A stretch of 64,000 bases of DNA from CAVVWJ01 sp965652025 (GCA_965652025.1 CBFGTM010000001.1:62001-126000); one strand, 5' to 3'; shown: positions 15,695 to 23,825, numbered from the stretch's first letter. Notes: a model not told the origin generated them from the sequence alone. Numbers and translations are program-made.

Positions 15695-16300
15695 TCATTC
15701 TTTGAGGTGGGCCAACGACTGCCGCAGCTCATTGCGCGCCCGATGGATGTACGTCTTCACCGTGCCGAGCGGCAGGTTGAGGATCTCGGCTATTTCCTCG
15801 TAGGCCCTGCCCTCGACGTGCCGCAGCAGGATGCAGGAGCGATACTCGGGGCGGAGTGATCCGATGGCCGCCTCGATTGCGGTGCCGAGCTCCTTGGCCT
15901 CGACGGTATCGAGCGGGGTCTCCTGCCGGGCGCCGATCTGGAGCGCGGTGGCTTGCATCGCCTCCGGCGTTTCCGCGTGAGGCGACCCATCCAGGGAGAG
16001 GGTGTCCAGCTCCCGGCGGCGCAGATGGTCGATCGCCGCGTTGTTTGCGATCTTGAAGATCCAGGATGAGAATTTGAACTCGGGCCTATAGGAGTCGATA
16101 GCGTTCAGTGCCTTGACGAAGGTCTCCTGGGAGAGGTCCTCGGCCAGCTCACGATCCCGCACCATTCGGAACACCAGGGCAAACACCGGCCGCTCGTAGC
16201 GCCGGATCAGCTCCCGATAGGCAGACTCCTGCCCCGAGCGGGCCCGGAGGACCACGTCCTGGTCACTGAGGCTGGCCCACTCCTGCTGCGGGCTAGGCAA
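15695..16300 (-). CDS. ECF (RpoE-like) sigma factor
   Basis: The 201-residue protein has sigma region 2 (AYRELIRRYERPVFALVFRMVRD, then DLSQETFVKALNAIDSYRPEFKFSSWIFKIANNAAIDHLRRR) and region 4 (LRPEYRSCILLRHVEGRAYEEIAEILNLPLGTVKTYIHRARNEL with the HTH). It is a typical group-4 sigma factor that directs RNA polymerase to stress promoters. It heads a leftward operon whose second gene is its zinc anti-sigma factor. The start is a TTG at 16300 with no clear ribosome site; no better start is seen before region 2. It is divergent from the ubiE-like gene, with only 50 bases between them. Confidence 0.93.
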   Translation of the reverse strand: MPSPQQEWASLSDQDVVLRARSGQESAYRELIRRYERPVFALVFRMVRDRELAEDLSQETFVKALNAIDSYRPEFKFSSWIFKIANNAAIDHLRRRELDTLSLDGSPHAETPEAMQATALQIGARQETPLDTVEAKELGTAIEAAIGSLRPEYRSCILLRHVEGRAYEEIAEILNLPLGTVKTYIHRARNELRQSLAHLKE

Positions 16301-16350
16301 CGGCCAGTCGGCTTGCGGTGGGTGTTCCCCAAGGACTACATTCAGCGCCT

Positions 16351-17082
16351 ATGTTAGCCTCGGATCGTCAGTTACCAGTTTGGGGCGGTCCGGAGAAGCG
16401 GGCCTACGTTCGGGCCATCTTCACTGCAATTGCTCCCACCTACGACCGCCTCAACCGCATCATCAGCTTCCGCCTGGATCAGGGATGGAGACGCCGCGCC
16501 ATCCAGAGGTTGGGGTGGCAGCGAGCCCCTGCCGGAATTTATCTCGACCTGTGCGCCGGCACCTTCGATTTCGGGGCCGCGCTGGCCAGACAGCGCGGAT
16601 TTGAGGGGAGTGTCGTCGGAGCCGACTTCGTCCGCCGGATGCTGGAGTTGGGGCGAGGCAAGGCCCCGCGGCTCAGGCCGGTGAACGCCGATGCGCTCGA
16701 GCTCCCATTTCCCGATGGTGCGTTTGACGGGGCGATGGTGGGATGGGGCGTCCGCAATCTGGTGGACCTCGACGCAGGGCTCGCCGAAGCCGCCCGGGTG
16801 CTGAAACCCGGCGCCAGGCTAGTCATCCTCGAGATGGCGCTCCCTCGCCATCGCCTGCTGAATGCGGCGTACCGGTTCTACTTTCACCGGATCCTGCCGC
16901 TGGTTGGCCGCTGGGTCTCCAAACATACGACCGCTTACAGCTGGCTTCCAGAATCGACCCGGGTATTTCCCGCGCCGCCCGAGCTGGCGAAGCGGATAGA
17001 GGACCGCGGCTTCGCGAATGTCGATTATGAGCTGCTGATGGGTGGAGTGTGTGCGTTGTATGTCGCCACGAAGAACGCTTAA
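16351..17082 (+). CDS. UbiE/MenG-type methyltransferase (demethylmenaquinone methyltransferase)
   Basis: The 243-residue protein is a class I SAM methyltransferase of the UbiE/MenG family, which adds the ring methyl in the last step of menaquinone (or ubiquinone) synthesis. Visible are the N-terminal family block AIAPTYDRLNRIISFRLDQGWRR, the SAM loop LDLCAGTFDFG (normally D-x-G-x-G; here the first Gly is Ala), the middle block DGAFDGAMVGWGVRNLVD and the C-terminal YSWLPES. The ATG at 16351 is preferred; a GTG 11 codons upstream is also open. UbiD-, UbiA- and UbiX-like genes follow. Confidence 0.9.
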   Translation: MLASDRQLPVWGGPEKRAYVRAIFTAIAPTYDRLNRIISFRLDQGWRRRAIQRLGWQRAPAGIYLDLCAGTFDFGAALARQRGFEGSVVGADFVRRMLELGRGKAPRLRPVNADALELPFPDGAFDGAMVGWGVRNLVDLDAGLAEAARVLKPGARLVILEMALPRHRLLNAAYRFYFHRILPLVGRWVSKHTTAYSWLPESTRVFPAPPELAKRIEDRGFANVDYELLMGGVCALYVATKNA

Positions 17083-17084
17083 CC

Positions 17085-18623
17085 ATGGCCCTAGATAACC
17101 TCCGCGAGTTCATCAAGGCCATCGACGGCATCGGCGAGCTGGTGCGGGTCACCCATCCGGTCCGGGCACGGCTCGAGATCGCCGAGATCGCCGACCGGGT
17201 GATGAAGAGCCCCGGCGGCGGAGTGGCCCTCCTCTTCGAGCAGGTGCTCCTGGAAGACGGACAGCGCAGTCAGCAGCCGGTGGCCATCAACCTGTTCGGC
17301 TCGATGCGCCGCATGTGCCTGGCCCTGGGCGTTCGCAACCTCGATGAGATCGGCGGGCGGATCTCCGAGATGCTGAACCTCAAGGTTCCCGAGGGACTGT
17401 TCGGCAAGCTGGCCATGCTGCCCAAGCTGGCCGAGATCGGAAAGTTTCCTCCCCGGATGAAGAGTGGCCGCGCCCCGTGCCAGGAAGTGGTGCAGCGCGA
17501 TGCGGAAGTGGACCTCGGCAGCATCCCGTTTCTCACCACCTGGCCGGGCGACGGGGGCCGCTACCTCACCCTGCCGCTGGTGATCACCACCGACCCCGCC
17601 ACCAGCGTCCGCAACGTGGGCATGTACCGGGTACAGGTGCTGGACCGAAACTCGCTGGCGATGCACTGGCAGCGCCACAAAGTGGGAGCCGGACACTGGC
17701 GGGAGATGGCGACCCGGGGCGAGCGCATGCCGGTGGTCATCGCGCTGGGCGGCGACCCGGCGAGCATGTACTCCGGCTCGGCGCCCCTGCCTCCCACGAT
17801 CGATGAGTTTCTCTTTGCCGGGTTTCTGCGGGGAGAGCCGGTGGAGCTGGCCAAGGCTCTGACCTCTGACCTCGCGGTGCCGGCCCAGGCCGAGCTGGTG
17901 CTGGAAGGGTATATCGACCCGGCGGAGCCGCTGGTGCTGGAGGGCCCGTTCGGCGATCACACGGGCTTCTACTCATTGGCCGACTACTACCCGCGGGTGC
18001 ATGTCACGGCGATCACATCGCGCCGCGACCCCATTTATCCCGCCACCCTGGTGGGCCGGCCTCCCATGGAGGACTTTTACCTGGGACACGCGACCGAACG
18101 GATCTTTCTTCCCCTGCTCCGGCTCACGGTCCCGGAGATCGTCGACTACCACATGCCAGCGCCGGGGATTTTTCACAACCTGGTCTTCGTGTCGATCGAT
18201 AAGCAGTACCCGGGACAGGCCTACAAGGTGATGAACGCACTCTGGGGGCAGGGACTCATGTCGCTCGCCAAGGTGTTGGTGATCGTGGACAAGGAGGTCG
18301 ATGTCCGAGATCCGGACGAGGCGTGGTGGATCGCGCTCAACAACATCGACCCGGAGCGCGACGTGCGCTTCTCCATGGGACCGATGGATGTGCTGGACCA
18401 TTCCAGCCGGGCGTTCACCTACGGAAGCAAGATGGGAATCGATGCTACCCGGAAGTGGAAAGAGGAGGGCTTCGATCGCGAGTGGCCGGAGCTGATCCGG
18501 ATGGACGAGGAGACGAAGAAGAGAGTCGATGAGATGTGGGATCGGCTTGGGATTGATCTGGCGGTCGGCCGGTCGGCCGGTCGGACGGTCACCGATAAGA
18601 AGACCCGCGGAGCCGGACGTTGA
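17085..18623 (+). CDS. UbiD-family prenylated-FMN-dependent decarboxylase
   Basis: The 512-residue protein is a UbiD-family decarboxylase, which uses prenylated FMN made by UbiX to remove a carboxyl group from an aromatic or allylic acid. Signature blocks are NVGMYRVQVLDRNSLAMHWQRHKVGAGHWR, VIALGGDPA, and EGPFGDHTGFYSLADYYPRVHVTAI, which carries the conserved Glu and Asp. In this setting the likely substrate is the carboxylated naphthoate intermediate of the menaquinone pathway. The end of the frame (after about residue 490) is built from 8-base repeats. The ATG lies 2 bases after the ubiE-like stop. Confidence 0.9.
   Translation: MALDNLREFIKAIDGIGELVRVTHPVRARLEIAEIADRVMKSPGGGVALLFEQVLLEDGQRSQQPVAINLFGSMRRMCLALGVRNLDEIGGRISEMLNLKVPEGLFGKLAMLPKLAEIGKFPPRMKSGRAPCQEVVQRDAEVDLGSIPFLTTWPGDGGRYLTLPLVITTDPATSVRNVGMYRVQVLDRNSLAMHWQRHKVGAGHWREMATRGERMPVVIALGGDPASMYSGSAPLPPTIDEFLFAGFLRGEPVELAKALTSDLAVPAQAELVLEGYIDPAEPLVLEGPFGDHTGFYSLADYYPRVHVTAITSRRDPIYPATLVGRPPMEDFYLGHATERIFLPLLRLTVPEIVDYHMPAPGIFHNLVFVSIDKQYPGQAYKVMNALWGQGLMSLAKVLVIVDKEVDVRDPDEAWWIALNNIDPERDVRFSMGPMDVLDHSSRAFTYGSKMGIDATRKWKEEGFDREWPELIRMDEETKKRVDEMWDRLGIDLAVGRSAGRTVTDKKTRGAGR
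18561..18592. repeat. Octamer array, left arm (3' end of ubiD-like gene)
   Basis: Four 8-base units in phase: GCGGTCGG, CCGGTCGG, CCGGTCGG, ACGGTCAC. The array is translated as AVGRSAGRTVT at the end of the decarboxylase. Its reverse complement has GACCG every 8 bases, like the right arm at 18630-18661. Confidence 0.8.
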
Positions 18624-19546
18624 GTACCAGACCGCCTGACCGCCTGACCGCCTGTCCGCCCAGTGAAGGGCAAACCTTCACCGGCGAATCGCTCCTCGTC
18701 CGCTACATCAACTTCGTCAAGCTGCCCCACACCCTGTTTGCCTTGCCGTTCGCCTTGCTGGGGGTACTGGCGGCTTCTCGCGCGGCTCCGGTGACCGGCC
18801 GGACTGTGCTGCTGGTCGTGATCGCCTTTTCCGCCGCCCGCTGGGCAGCCATGGGATTCAACCGGATTGCCGACCGCCAGTTCGATGCCCGAAACCCGCG
18901 GACCCTCAATCGCGAGCTGCCCCAGGGCCGGCTATCACTGACCCAGGCCTGGATCTCGGTTCTGGTCGCAGCGGCGATCTTCATCGGCACGGCGGCGCTG
19001 CTCAATCCACTCTGCCTGCTTCTGAGCCCGCTGGCCCTGGCCTGGATTCTGGTGTACAGCGTGTCCAAGCGGTTCACCTGGTGGCCCCACCTCTGGCTGG
19101 GTATCAGCCTGGCGATCGCCCCTGTTGGTGGGTACCTAGCGGTGACCGGGCGCTGGAGCGACCCTGCCTGGGTGCTGCTGGCGATCACGTTGGCCGTGGC
19201 CACCTGGGTCGCCGGGTTCGACATTTTCTATGCCTTACCGGACGCCGGTTTCGATCGCGACGAGGGGCTTCGGAGCGCCGTAGTTCGCCTGGGTGAGTCG
19301 CGGGCGATTCGCCTGGCCAAGTTGCTCCACGGGATCACCATTCCAGCCCTGGCGTTGTTCGGCTACGGCGCGGGTTTCGGCCTGTGGTACTACTTCGGCC
19401 TCATGATTGCCACCGGCATCCTTGCCTACGAGCATTCCCTGGTGCGACCCGGCGATCTCTCCCAGCTCGACGCCGCATTCTTTACCATGAACGGGGTGAT
19501 GTCGGTAGTCGTCTTTTTCTTTGCGCTGGTGGATAGGGTTGTGTGA
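18620..19546 (+). CDS. UbiA-family prenyltransferase
   Basis: The 308-residue membrane protein belongs to the UbiA family, which attaches a polyprenyl tail to an aromatic ring. The two Asp-rich Mg2+ sites are altered but recognisable: NRIADRQFDARN and DIFYALPDAGFDRDEG. About eight hydrophobic segments are seen. It starts at a TTG that overlaps the upstream stop (TTGA); no ATG or GTG is available before TM1. The first 14 or so codons run through an 8-base repeat array, so the N-terminus is probably not conserved. Together with the UbiD-, UbiX- and UbiE-like genes it points to menaquinone synthesis. Confidence 0.9.
   Translation: MSTRPPDRLTACPPSEGQTFTGESLLVRYINFVKLPHTLFALPFALLGVLAASRAAPVTGRTVLLVVIAFSAARWAAMGFNRIADRQFDARNPRTLNRELPQGRLSLTQAWISVLVAAAIFIGTAALLNPLCLLLSPLALAWILVYSVSKRFTWWPHLWLGISLAIAPVGGYLAVTGRWSDPAWVLLAITLAVATWVAGFDIFYALPDAGFDRDEGLRSAVVRLGESRAIRLAKLLHGITIPALALFGYGAGFGLWYYFGLMIATGILAYEHSLVRPGDLSQLDAAFFTMNGVMSVVVFFFALVDRVV
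18630..18661. repeat. Octamer array, right arm (5' end of ubiA-like gene)
   Basis: Four 8-base units: GACCGCCT three times, then GTCCGCCC. They lie in the first codons of the prenyltransferase. The same octamer recurs at 51084-51107, 32 kb away. Confidence 0.85.
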
Positions 19547-19556
19547 TGAAAAACGG

Positions 19557-19584
19557 GAGCAATGAGCGGTGAGCACTAAGCGGG
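19557..19584. repeat. Heptamer array, left arm (ubiA/ubiX spacer)
   Basis: Four 7-base units: GAGCAAT, GAGCGGT, GAGCACT, AAGCGGG. With the right arm at 19667-19694 it can form a long imperfect stem, including a perfect 12-base pairing of 19564-19575 with 19673-19684. Confidence 0.88.
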
Positions 19585-19748
19585 AAAAGCCACCTAAGAA
19601 GGCGAGAACCAAGCAGCCTGTTCCGGCTCCCAAGCAGGCATGGCCCCAGCCCGACCGGAAACCCCCGTTCACTGCTCACCGCTCACCGCTCACAACTTCT
19701 CCCAAACACCCGCACCACACCCCAACACCCAACCGCCGGGGCCAATGA
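19569..19748 (+). CDS. Possible small Lys/Pro-rich protein before ubiX
   Basis: A frame of 59 codons starts with GTG at 19569 and ends in a TGA that overlaps the ubiX ATG by 4 bases (ATGA), the same junction style as real gene pairs here. The predicted product is very basic and proline-rich (STKREKPPKKARTKQ near the start). Both ends are encoded by the 7-base arrays, so only some 27 central codons are free of repeats. No family is recognised. It may be a by-product of the repeat element, or merely help couple translation into ubiX. Confidence 0.25.
   Translation: MSTKREKPPKKARTKQPVPAPKQAWPQPDRKPPFTAHRSPLTTSPKHPHHTPTPNRRGQ
19667..19694. repeat. Heptamer array, right arm (ubiA/ubiX spacer)
   Basis: Four 7-base units: GTTCACT, GCTCACC, GCTCACC, GCTCACA, in antiparallel match with the left arm 82 bases upstream. 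Confidence 0.88.
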
Positions 19749-20338
19749 GCCGCCTGCCGATCGTCCTGGCCCTGACCGGAGCATCGGGAGCACCCTACGC
19801 CGTGCGGCTGCTCGAGGTCCTGGCCCGGAACGGTGTCCCGGTATGGCTCATCGCCTCGGAGCACGGCATGCGGCTGCTCCGGGAGGAATGCGCCATCAAC
19901 TCACTGGAGGAGCTGCGCCGGTCAACCGGCGGAGACTGGTCATCGGTCGTGACCTTTCCGGACGAAGACCGGGGTGCCCTGCCGGCGAGCGGCTCTCAGC
20001 GCACCGCCGGTATGGTGATCTGCCCCTGCAGCATGGGTACTTTGGCTGCCATCGCGCTCGGGACCAGTCGCTCACTGGTTGAGCGGGCGGCGGACGTCAC
20101 CCTCAAGGAGCGGCGCAAGCTGGTCCTGGTGCCTCGAGAAACGCCGCTCTCCCTGGTGCATCTCCGAAACATGGTGACGGTCGCCGAGGCGGGCGCCGTC
20201 GTGCTTCCAGCGGCTCCAGGGTTTTACCATCGTCCGGGTGGGGTAGCCGACCTGATAGATTTCGTGGTCCAGCGAGTGCTGGATCAACTCGAGCTCGATC
20301 TCGAGATCGCCCGCCGATGGGAAGGTCAGGCAGACTGA
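19745..20338 (+). CDS. ubiX: UbiX-family flavin prenyltransferase
   Basis: The 197-residue protein makes prenylated FMN from FMN and dimethylallyl phosphate, the cofactor of the UbiD-type enzyme encoded 1.1 kb upstream. It shows the N-terminal flavin-binding block (LALTGASGAPYAVRLLEVL), the central VICPCSMGTLAAIALGTSRSLVERAADVTLKERRKLVLVPRETPLSLVHLRNM and the end AAPGFYHRPGGVADLIDFVVQRVLD. The ATG at 19745 gives the normal length; the frame is open upstream into the repeat region, which is not expected to be part of the protein. Confidence 0.95.
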   Translation: MSRLPIVLALTGASGAPYAVRLLEVLARNGVPVWLIASEHGMRLLREECAINSLEELRRSTGGDWSSVVTFPDEDRGALPASGSQRTAGMVICPCSMGTLAAIALGTSRSLVERAADVTLKERRKLVLVPRETPLSLVHLRNMVTVAEAGAVVLPAAPGFYHRPGGVADLIDFVVQRVLDQLELDLEIARRWEGQAD

Positions 20339-21567
20339 TGAGCAATCCGGATGATCTCCGGCGCCTCAGGTGGGGCGCCGTTCTCACTTGTATATCCAGC
20401 CTTGTCGCCGCCTGTGGTGGTGGGGACAACAATCCAGCCGGCCCGGGATCGACCGAGCCGACGGACGTCGGGGAGGCTCCCACGCCCGGCTGCCGCGACG
20501 GCGTGCTGCCGCACGGAGCGCTCTACCGGCTCTGCTTTCCCGAGTCCTGGAACGGGGACCTGGTCCTCTATGCCCATGGATACGTCGCGCCGCAGCGAGA
20601 GCTGTCTATCCCGGAGGACGTAGTCGGCGGGCGCCCGGCCTCCGATCTGATTACCAGTCTCGGCTATGGCTACGCGACAACTAGCTACCGCGCCAACGGA
20701 CTGATTGCGCCCGAGGCGGTCGAGGATCTGATCGAGCTGAGCGAGGAGGTCCAACGGCTGATTCGCCCGAACCCGAACCGCAGCGTGGTGGTTGGTTTCT
20801 CCGAAGGAGGGCTGGTGGCCACCCTATCGGCCGAGCTTCACGCCGATCAGTTCAACGGCGCCCTGGCGGGTTGTGGTCCCATCGGCGACTTCCGAGCCCA
20901 GCTCGACTACATCGACGATTTCCGGGTGGTGTTCGACTATTTCTTTCCCGGTCTTATCCCTGGTACCGCGCTCGACATTCCCGAATCAGTCAGGCAACAG
21001 TGGGAGCAAGTCTACATTCCGGCGATCGTCCTCGCCCTGGCGGCGCGTCCGGATGCTACTCGGCAGCTGCTTACCGTTACCCAGGCTCCGACTGCCGGCA
21101 GTGATCTTCGCTCTATTGCGGAAACGACGGTCGGCCTGCTCTGGTACAACGTATTCGGAACGGCGGACGGTCAAGCCCGCCTGGGAGGCAACCCGTTCGA
21201 CAACTCCGGCCGGACCTACTCCGGATCCGATGACGATGCGGCGCTGAACGCCGAGGTGGAGCGGTTCGTTGCCGACGCGGGTGCGCTGGCGGCGCTGGAG
21301 CGGTTCAGTACGTCAGGAAACCTGACTGTGCCGCTGATCAACCTCCACACGACCGGTGATCCCATCGTGCCGTTCAGCCAGGCCGGGCTCTATGCCGAGA
21401 AGGTGCGGCAGATCGGGGCTGATGCTCTGTATACCCAGACGGAGGTGGCCCGCCCCGGTCACTGCAACTTCGAGGCTGCCGAGCTGCTGAGCGCCTTCAA
21501 CAACCTGTGGCAGCAGGTCGATGACCGGCCTCCGGTGATCCCGCTCGCCACTGCGGCGCAGCGCTGA
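20338..21567 (+). CDS. Alpha/beta-hydrolase lipoprotein
   Basis: The 409-residue protein has a lipoprotein signal (LVAAC, followed by GGGDNNPAGPG) and then an alpha/beta-hydrolase fold. The nucleophile is the Ser of VVGFSEGG, the acid is probably the Asp of HTTGDPIVPFS and the base the His of RPGHCNF. Between Ser and Asp lies a long helical insert. It resembles secreted peptidase- or esterase-like hydrolases, but the substrate is unknown. It overlaps ubiX by one base and is followed, again with a one-base overlap, by a phosphodiesterase gene. There is no obvious link to menaquinone. Confidence 0.8.
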   Translation: MSNPDDLRRLRWGAVLTCISSLVAACGGGDNNPAGPGSTEPTDVGEAPTPGCRDGVLPHGALYRLCFPESWNGDLVLYAHGYVAPQRELSIPEDVVGGRPASDLITSLGYGYATTSYRANGLIAPEAVEDLIELSEEVQRLIRPNPNRSVVVGFSEGGLVATLSAELHADQFNGALAGCGPIGDFRAQLDYIDDFRVVFDYFFPGLIPGTALDIPESVRQQWEQVYIPAIVLALAARPDATRQLLTVTQAPTAGSDLRSIAETTVGLLWYNVFGTADGQARLGGNPFDNSGRTYSGSDDDAALNAEVERFVADAGALAALERFSTSGNLTVPLINLHTTGDPIVPFSQAGLYAEKVRQIGADALYTQTEVARPGHCNFEAAELLSAFNNLWQQVDDRPPVIPLATAAQR

Positions 21568-22058
21568 TGCGGCTCGGTGTCATCGCCGACACTCACGGTC
21601 TGATGCGTCCCGAAGTCTTTCGAGTCTTCGAGCAGGTCGATCACATCGTGCACGCGGGCGATATCGGTCCCCTCGATCTCTTGACCGAGCTGGAGGCGGT
21701 GGCACCGGTGACCGCCGTCTATGGCAACACCGACGGGCCGGAGGTGCGGCAACGCCTACCGCAAGTCGCCCACGTGGAGCTCGAGGGCTTCGATATCGTG
21801 GTGACCCACGGTGATCAGCTCGGCACCCCGACTCCCGAGGGGCTAAACGCCGTCTTCCCCGATGCCCAGATCATCATCTACGGCCACACTCATCGGCCGC
21901 TGCTGACGGTGGTAGACGTAGTCGTGACGGTGATGAATCCTGGCGGTGCGGGACATCGCCGCTTTGGCCTCCCTCCGTCGGTTGGGATTCTGGAGCTGGA
22001 GCCGGGCATCCCGCCTCGCGGCCGGCTGCTTCCGTTGCTCGACTTCGCTCCCGCCTGA
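21567..22058 (+). CDS. YfcE/MJ0936-type metallophosphoesterase
   Basis: The 163-residue protein has all metal ligands of the calcineurin-like phosphoesterase family in order: ADTHG, HAGDIG, YGNTD, THGDQ and GHTHRP. The small size and lack of extra domains match the YfcE/MJ0936 group, which hydrolyses phosphodiesters in vitro. The natural substrate is not known. It overlaps the hydrolase stop by one base; four bases separate it from the next gene. Confidence 0.92.
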   Translation: MRLGVIADTHGLMRPEVFRVFEQVDHIVHAGDIGPLDLLTELEAVAPVTAVYGNTDGPEVRQRLPQVAHVELEGFDIVVTHGDQLGTPTPEGLNAVFPDAQIIIYGHTHRPLLTVVDVVVTVMNPGGAGHRRFGLPPSVGILELEPGIPPRGRLLPLLDFAPA

Positions 22059-22061
22059 CCC

Positions 22062-22685
22062 GTGCTGCTGCTCGCGCTCCAGCTGGCCCTGCCCGACACG
22101 TTGCGGGTTCGTCCGATCGACCCACCACTCTCCGCCGCTCCGATCATCGACAGCGTCGCGCTGGGACCTGCGCAAGTCCGGATTCGGACTGGGCAGGGTA
22201 CGGCTTTGGTGTGGCTCCTGCGCTCGCGCGACACTGTCTTTCTTGCAGCCAGCATTCCCGACTCCACGTTCTACTGGGGTGACGACTTGGTCGTCAGTCT
22301 CGATCCTTCTGGTGATGCGGCCAGTCAACCGCAGCATGACGATTTCCAGCTGTATTTCCGCCGAGTGCTCGACAGCAGCGTGGTCTATCGGGGACGGAAC
22401 GGCAGGTGGGAACCGCCGAGAGATGACCCCGATTGGCGGCTGGGTCGGGAGCGCTCCGGTGGCGGCTGGGAGGTGAGTGGCCGGAGCGATCGGCAGGGCT
22501 GGCGCCTGCTTCTACGGCTGGATCCGGCGTGGTTCCCGCCAAGCTCGGACCGGCTGCCCCGGATAGCGTTTCGAATTTACGACAACGATCCAGGTGGCTG
22601 GTTCAGCTGGCCGGCTGCAGCGGCCTCCCAGCCGCCGACCGAAGTGGAACGAACGCCGTCTGCCTGGGCACCGGTGCGGCGGTAG
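22062..22685 (+). CDS. Hypothetical exported protein, beta-rich
   Basis: The 207-residue product starts with a short hydrophobic stretch (LLLALQLALP) that may be a weak signal peptide. The middle part alternates beta-like segments with TVFLAASIPDSTFYWGDDLVVSLDPSGD, which recalls the DOMON or family-9 carbohydrate-binding fold, but I cannot confirm the match. A Trp/Arg-rich stretch (GRWEPPRDDPDWRLGRERSG) follows. The GTG start is 4 bases after the phosphodiesterase stop. Its own stop lies in a 7-base repeat that separates it from the convergent repair gene. Confidence 0.6.
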   Translation: MLLLALQLALPDTLRVRPIDPPLSAAPIIDSVALGPAQVRIRTGQGTALVWLLRSRDTVFLAASIPDSTFYWGDDLVVSLDPSGDAASQPQHDDFQLYFRRVLDSSVVYRGRNGRWEPPRDDPDWRLGRERSGGGWEVSGRSDRQGWRLLLRLDPAWFPPSSDRLPRIAFRIYDNDPGGWFSWPAAAASQPPTEVERTPSAWAPVRR

Positions 22686-22718
22686 TCGCTAGTCTCCAGT
22701 CGCCAGTCTCCAGTCGCC
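22684..22718. repeat. Heptamer array between convergent genes
   Basis: Five 7-base units alternate: AGTCGCT, AGTCTCC, AGTCGCC, AGTCTCC, AGTCGCC. Only one arm is seen. It fills the 39 bases between two convergent stops. Confidence 0.85.
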
Positions 22719-22724
22719 GCTCCC

Positions 22725-23825
22725 TCACATCCACTGCTCATAGGGCGAGGTCCGCCGGAGGGCATCCGGGTGCGCTCGGAACCAGGACATCATGAGCAGC
22801 ACTTCGTCCACCGCATCCATCGGAAGCGGCTCGGTGGATGGCATCGGCCGCCGTGACTCCTCCGCTACCACCGCGCGGAAAGCCTCGTGCTCGATCGGAG
22901 TCGAAGGGTACGGAAACGAGGCCCGCACCACTCCCCGCCGCATCAGGTATACCCGGTCGTCGCCAAAGTCTCCCGGATCCCGATAGACGAACGTCAGCAG
23001 GTCGATGGCGCTGCGGGCCCGGCTGGTCGCGGCCAGAAGCCACTCCAGTTGCTCGAACTTCTCTCGCCAGCGGACCGCGACTTCGAAGCGGTTGCTGTTC
23101 GAGGCCTCCTGCATCGCGGCGATGACCCGGTTCAGAGGATCCAGGGTTCGGCCCTCCAGAAATGCGACGGCGGTATCCACTCGGCGGAGGTAGTCCAGCT
23201 CCGAGACCAGACCAGCGCAGGGCCCGCTGCAGAATCCGAGCTCATGTCGCATGCACGCGGCCTGGCGAGGCTGGTCGAAGAGGTCGCCCTGTCCGGCAAA
23301 ACTCATCGGCATGTTGCTGGGGCAGTCGCGCAGACCCAGCAGATCGTTCAGGGTGCGCACGGCCTCCTGCATTCGCTGCATGGACGTAAACGGACCGTAG
23401 CAGCGCATGTCATTGAGCGCGACCGTGCCGCCCCCGTACACTCGAGGCGCGGGCCCACCGGCCACCTTGATCAGCACCGCACGGCGGGTACGGTTCCCCT
23501 TGTGATTGAAATAGGGACGCAATTTCCGGATCTGGCGTAGCTCGCCGAGGTAAGCGGCGAATTCACTGGGGACGTAGTCCCAGCGGATGTCGCTGGCGGC
23601 GTACAGGATCCTGGCGGCCTTGTCGTCGGGATAGCTGGCGCGGAAATAGGTGAGCAGCCGGGTGCGCAGCCGTTTGGCCTTGCCCACGTACAGGACCCGG
23701 CCAGTGGCGTCGAACATCTGGTAGATGGCAGGCCGGTTTTCTGCCATCGCTCGCACGCGGCGCAGCAGCAGGTTGAGATCGGTGGCTGGGAGCGGGATCC
23801 TGCGCTGAGAGCGGAGTCGACTCAC
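22725..23825 (-). CDS. Cho-like excinuclease: UvrC N-terminal half (GIY-YIG) without the RNase H half
   Basis: The 366-residue protein has the GIY-YIG nuclease of UvrC (AIYQMFDATGRVLYVGKAKRLRTRLLTYF, about 33-61), followed by the four cysteines that hold the UvrC-type [4Fe-4S] cluster (LRDC, AAC, GFC, GPC, about 163-205) and a helical part. The C-terminal endonuclease and HhH domains of UvrC (600+ residues) are absent. This is the layout of Cho, which makes the 3' incision during nucleotide excision repair. Its GTG start overlaps the fpg stop (GTGA), so two DNA-repair enzymes are co-translated. A full UvrC is expected elsewhere in the genome. Confidence 0.85.
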   Translation of the reverse strand: MSRLRSQRRIPLPATDLNLLLRRVRAMAENRPAIYQMFDATGRVLYVGKAKRLRTRLLTYFRASYPDDKAARILYAASDIRWDYVPSEFAAYLGELRQIRKLRPYFNHKGNRTRRAVLIKVAGGPAPRVYGGGTVALNDMRCYGPFTSMQRMQEAVRTLNDLLGLRDCPSNMPMSFAGQGDLFDQPRQAACMRHELGFCSGPCAGLVSELDYLRRVDTAVAFLEGRTLDPLNRVIAAMQEASNSNRFEVAVRWREKFEQLEWLLAATSRARSAIDLLTFVYRDPGDFGDDRVYLMRRGVVRASFPYPSTPIEHEAFRAVVAEESRRPMPSTEPLPMDAVDEVLLMMSWFRAHPDALRRTSPYEQWM

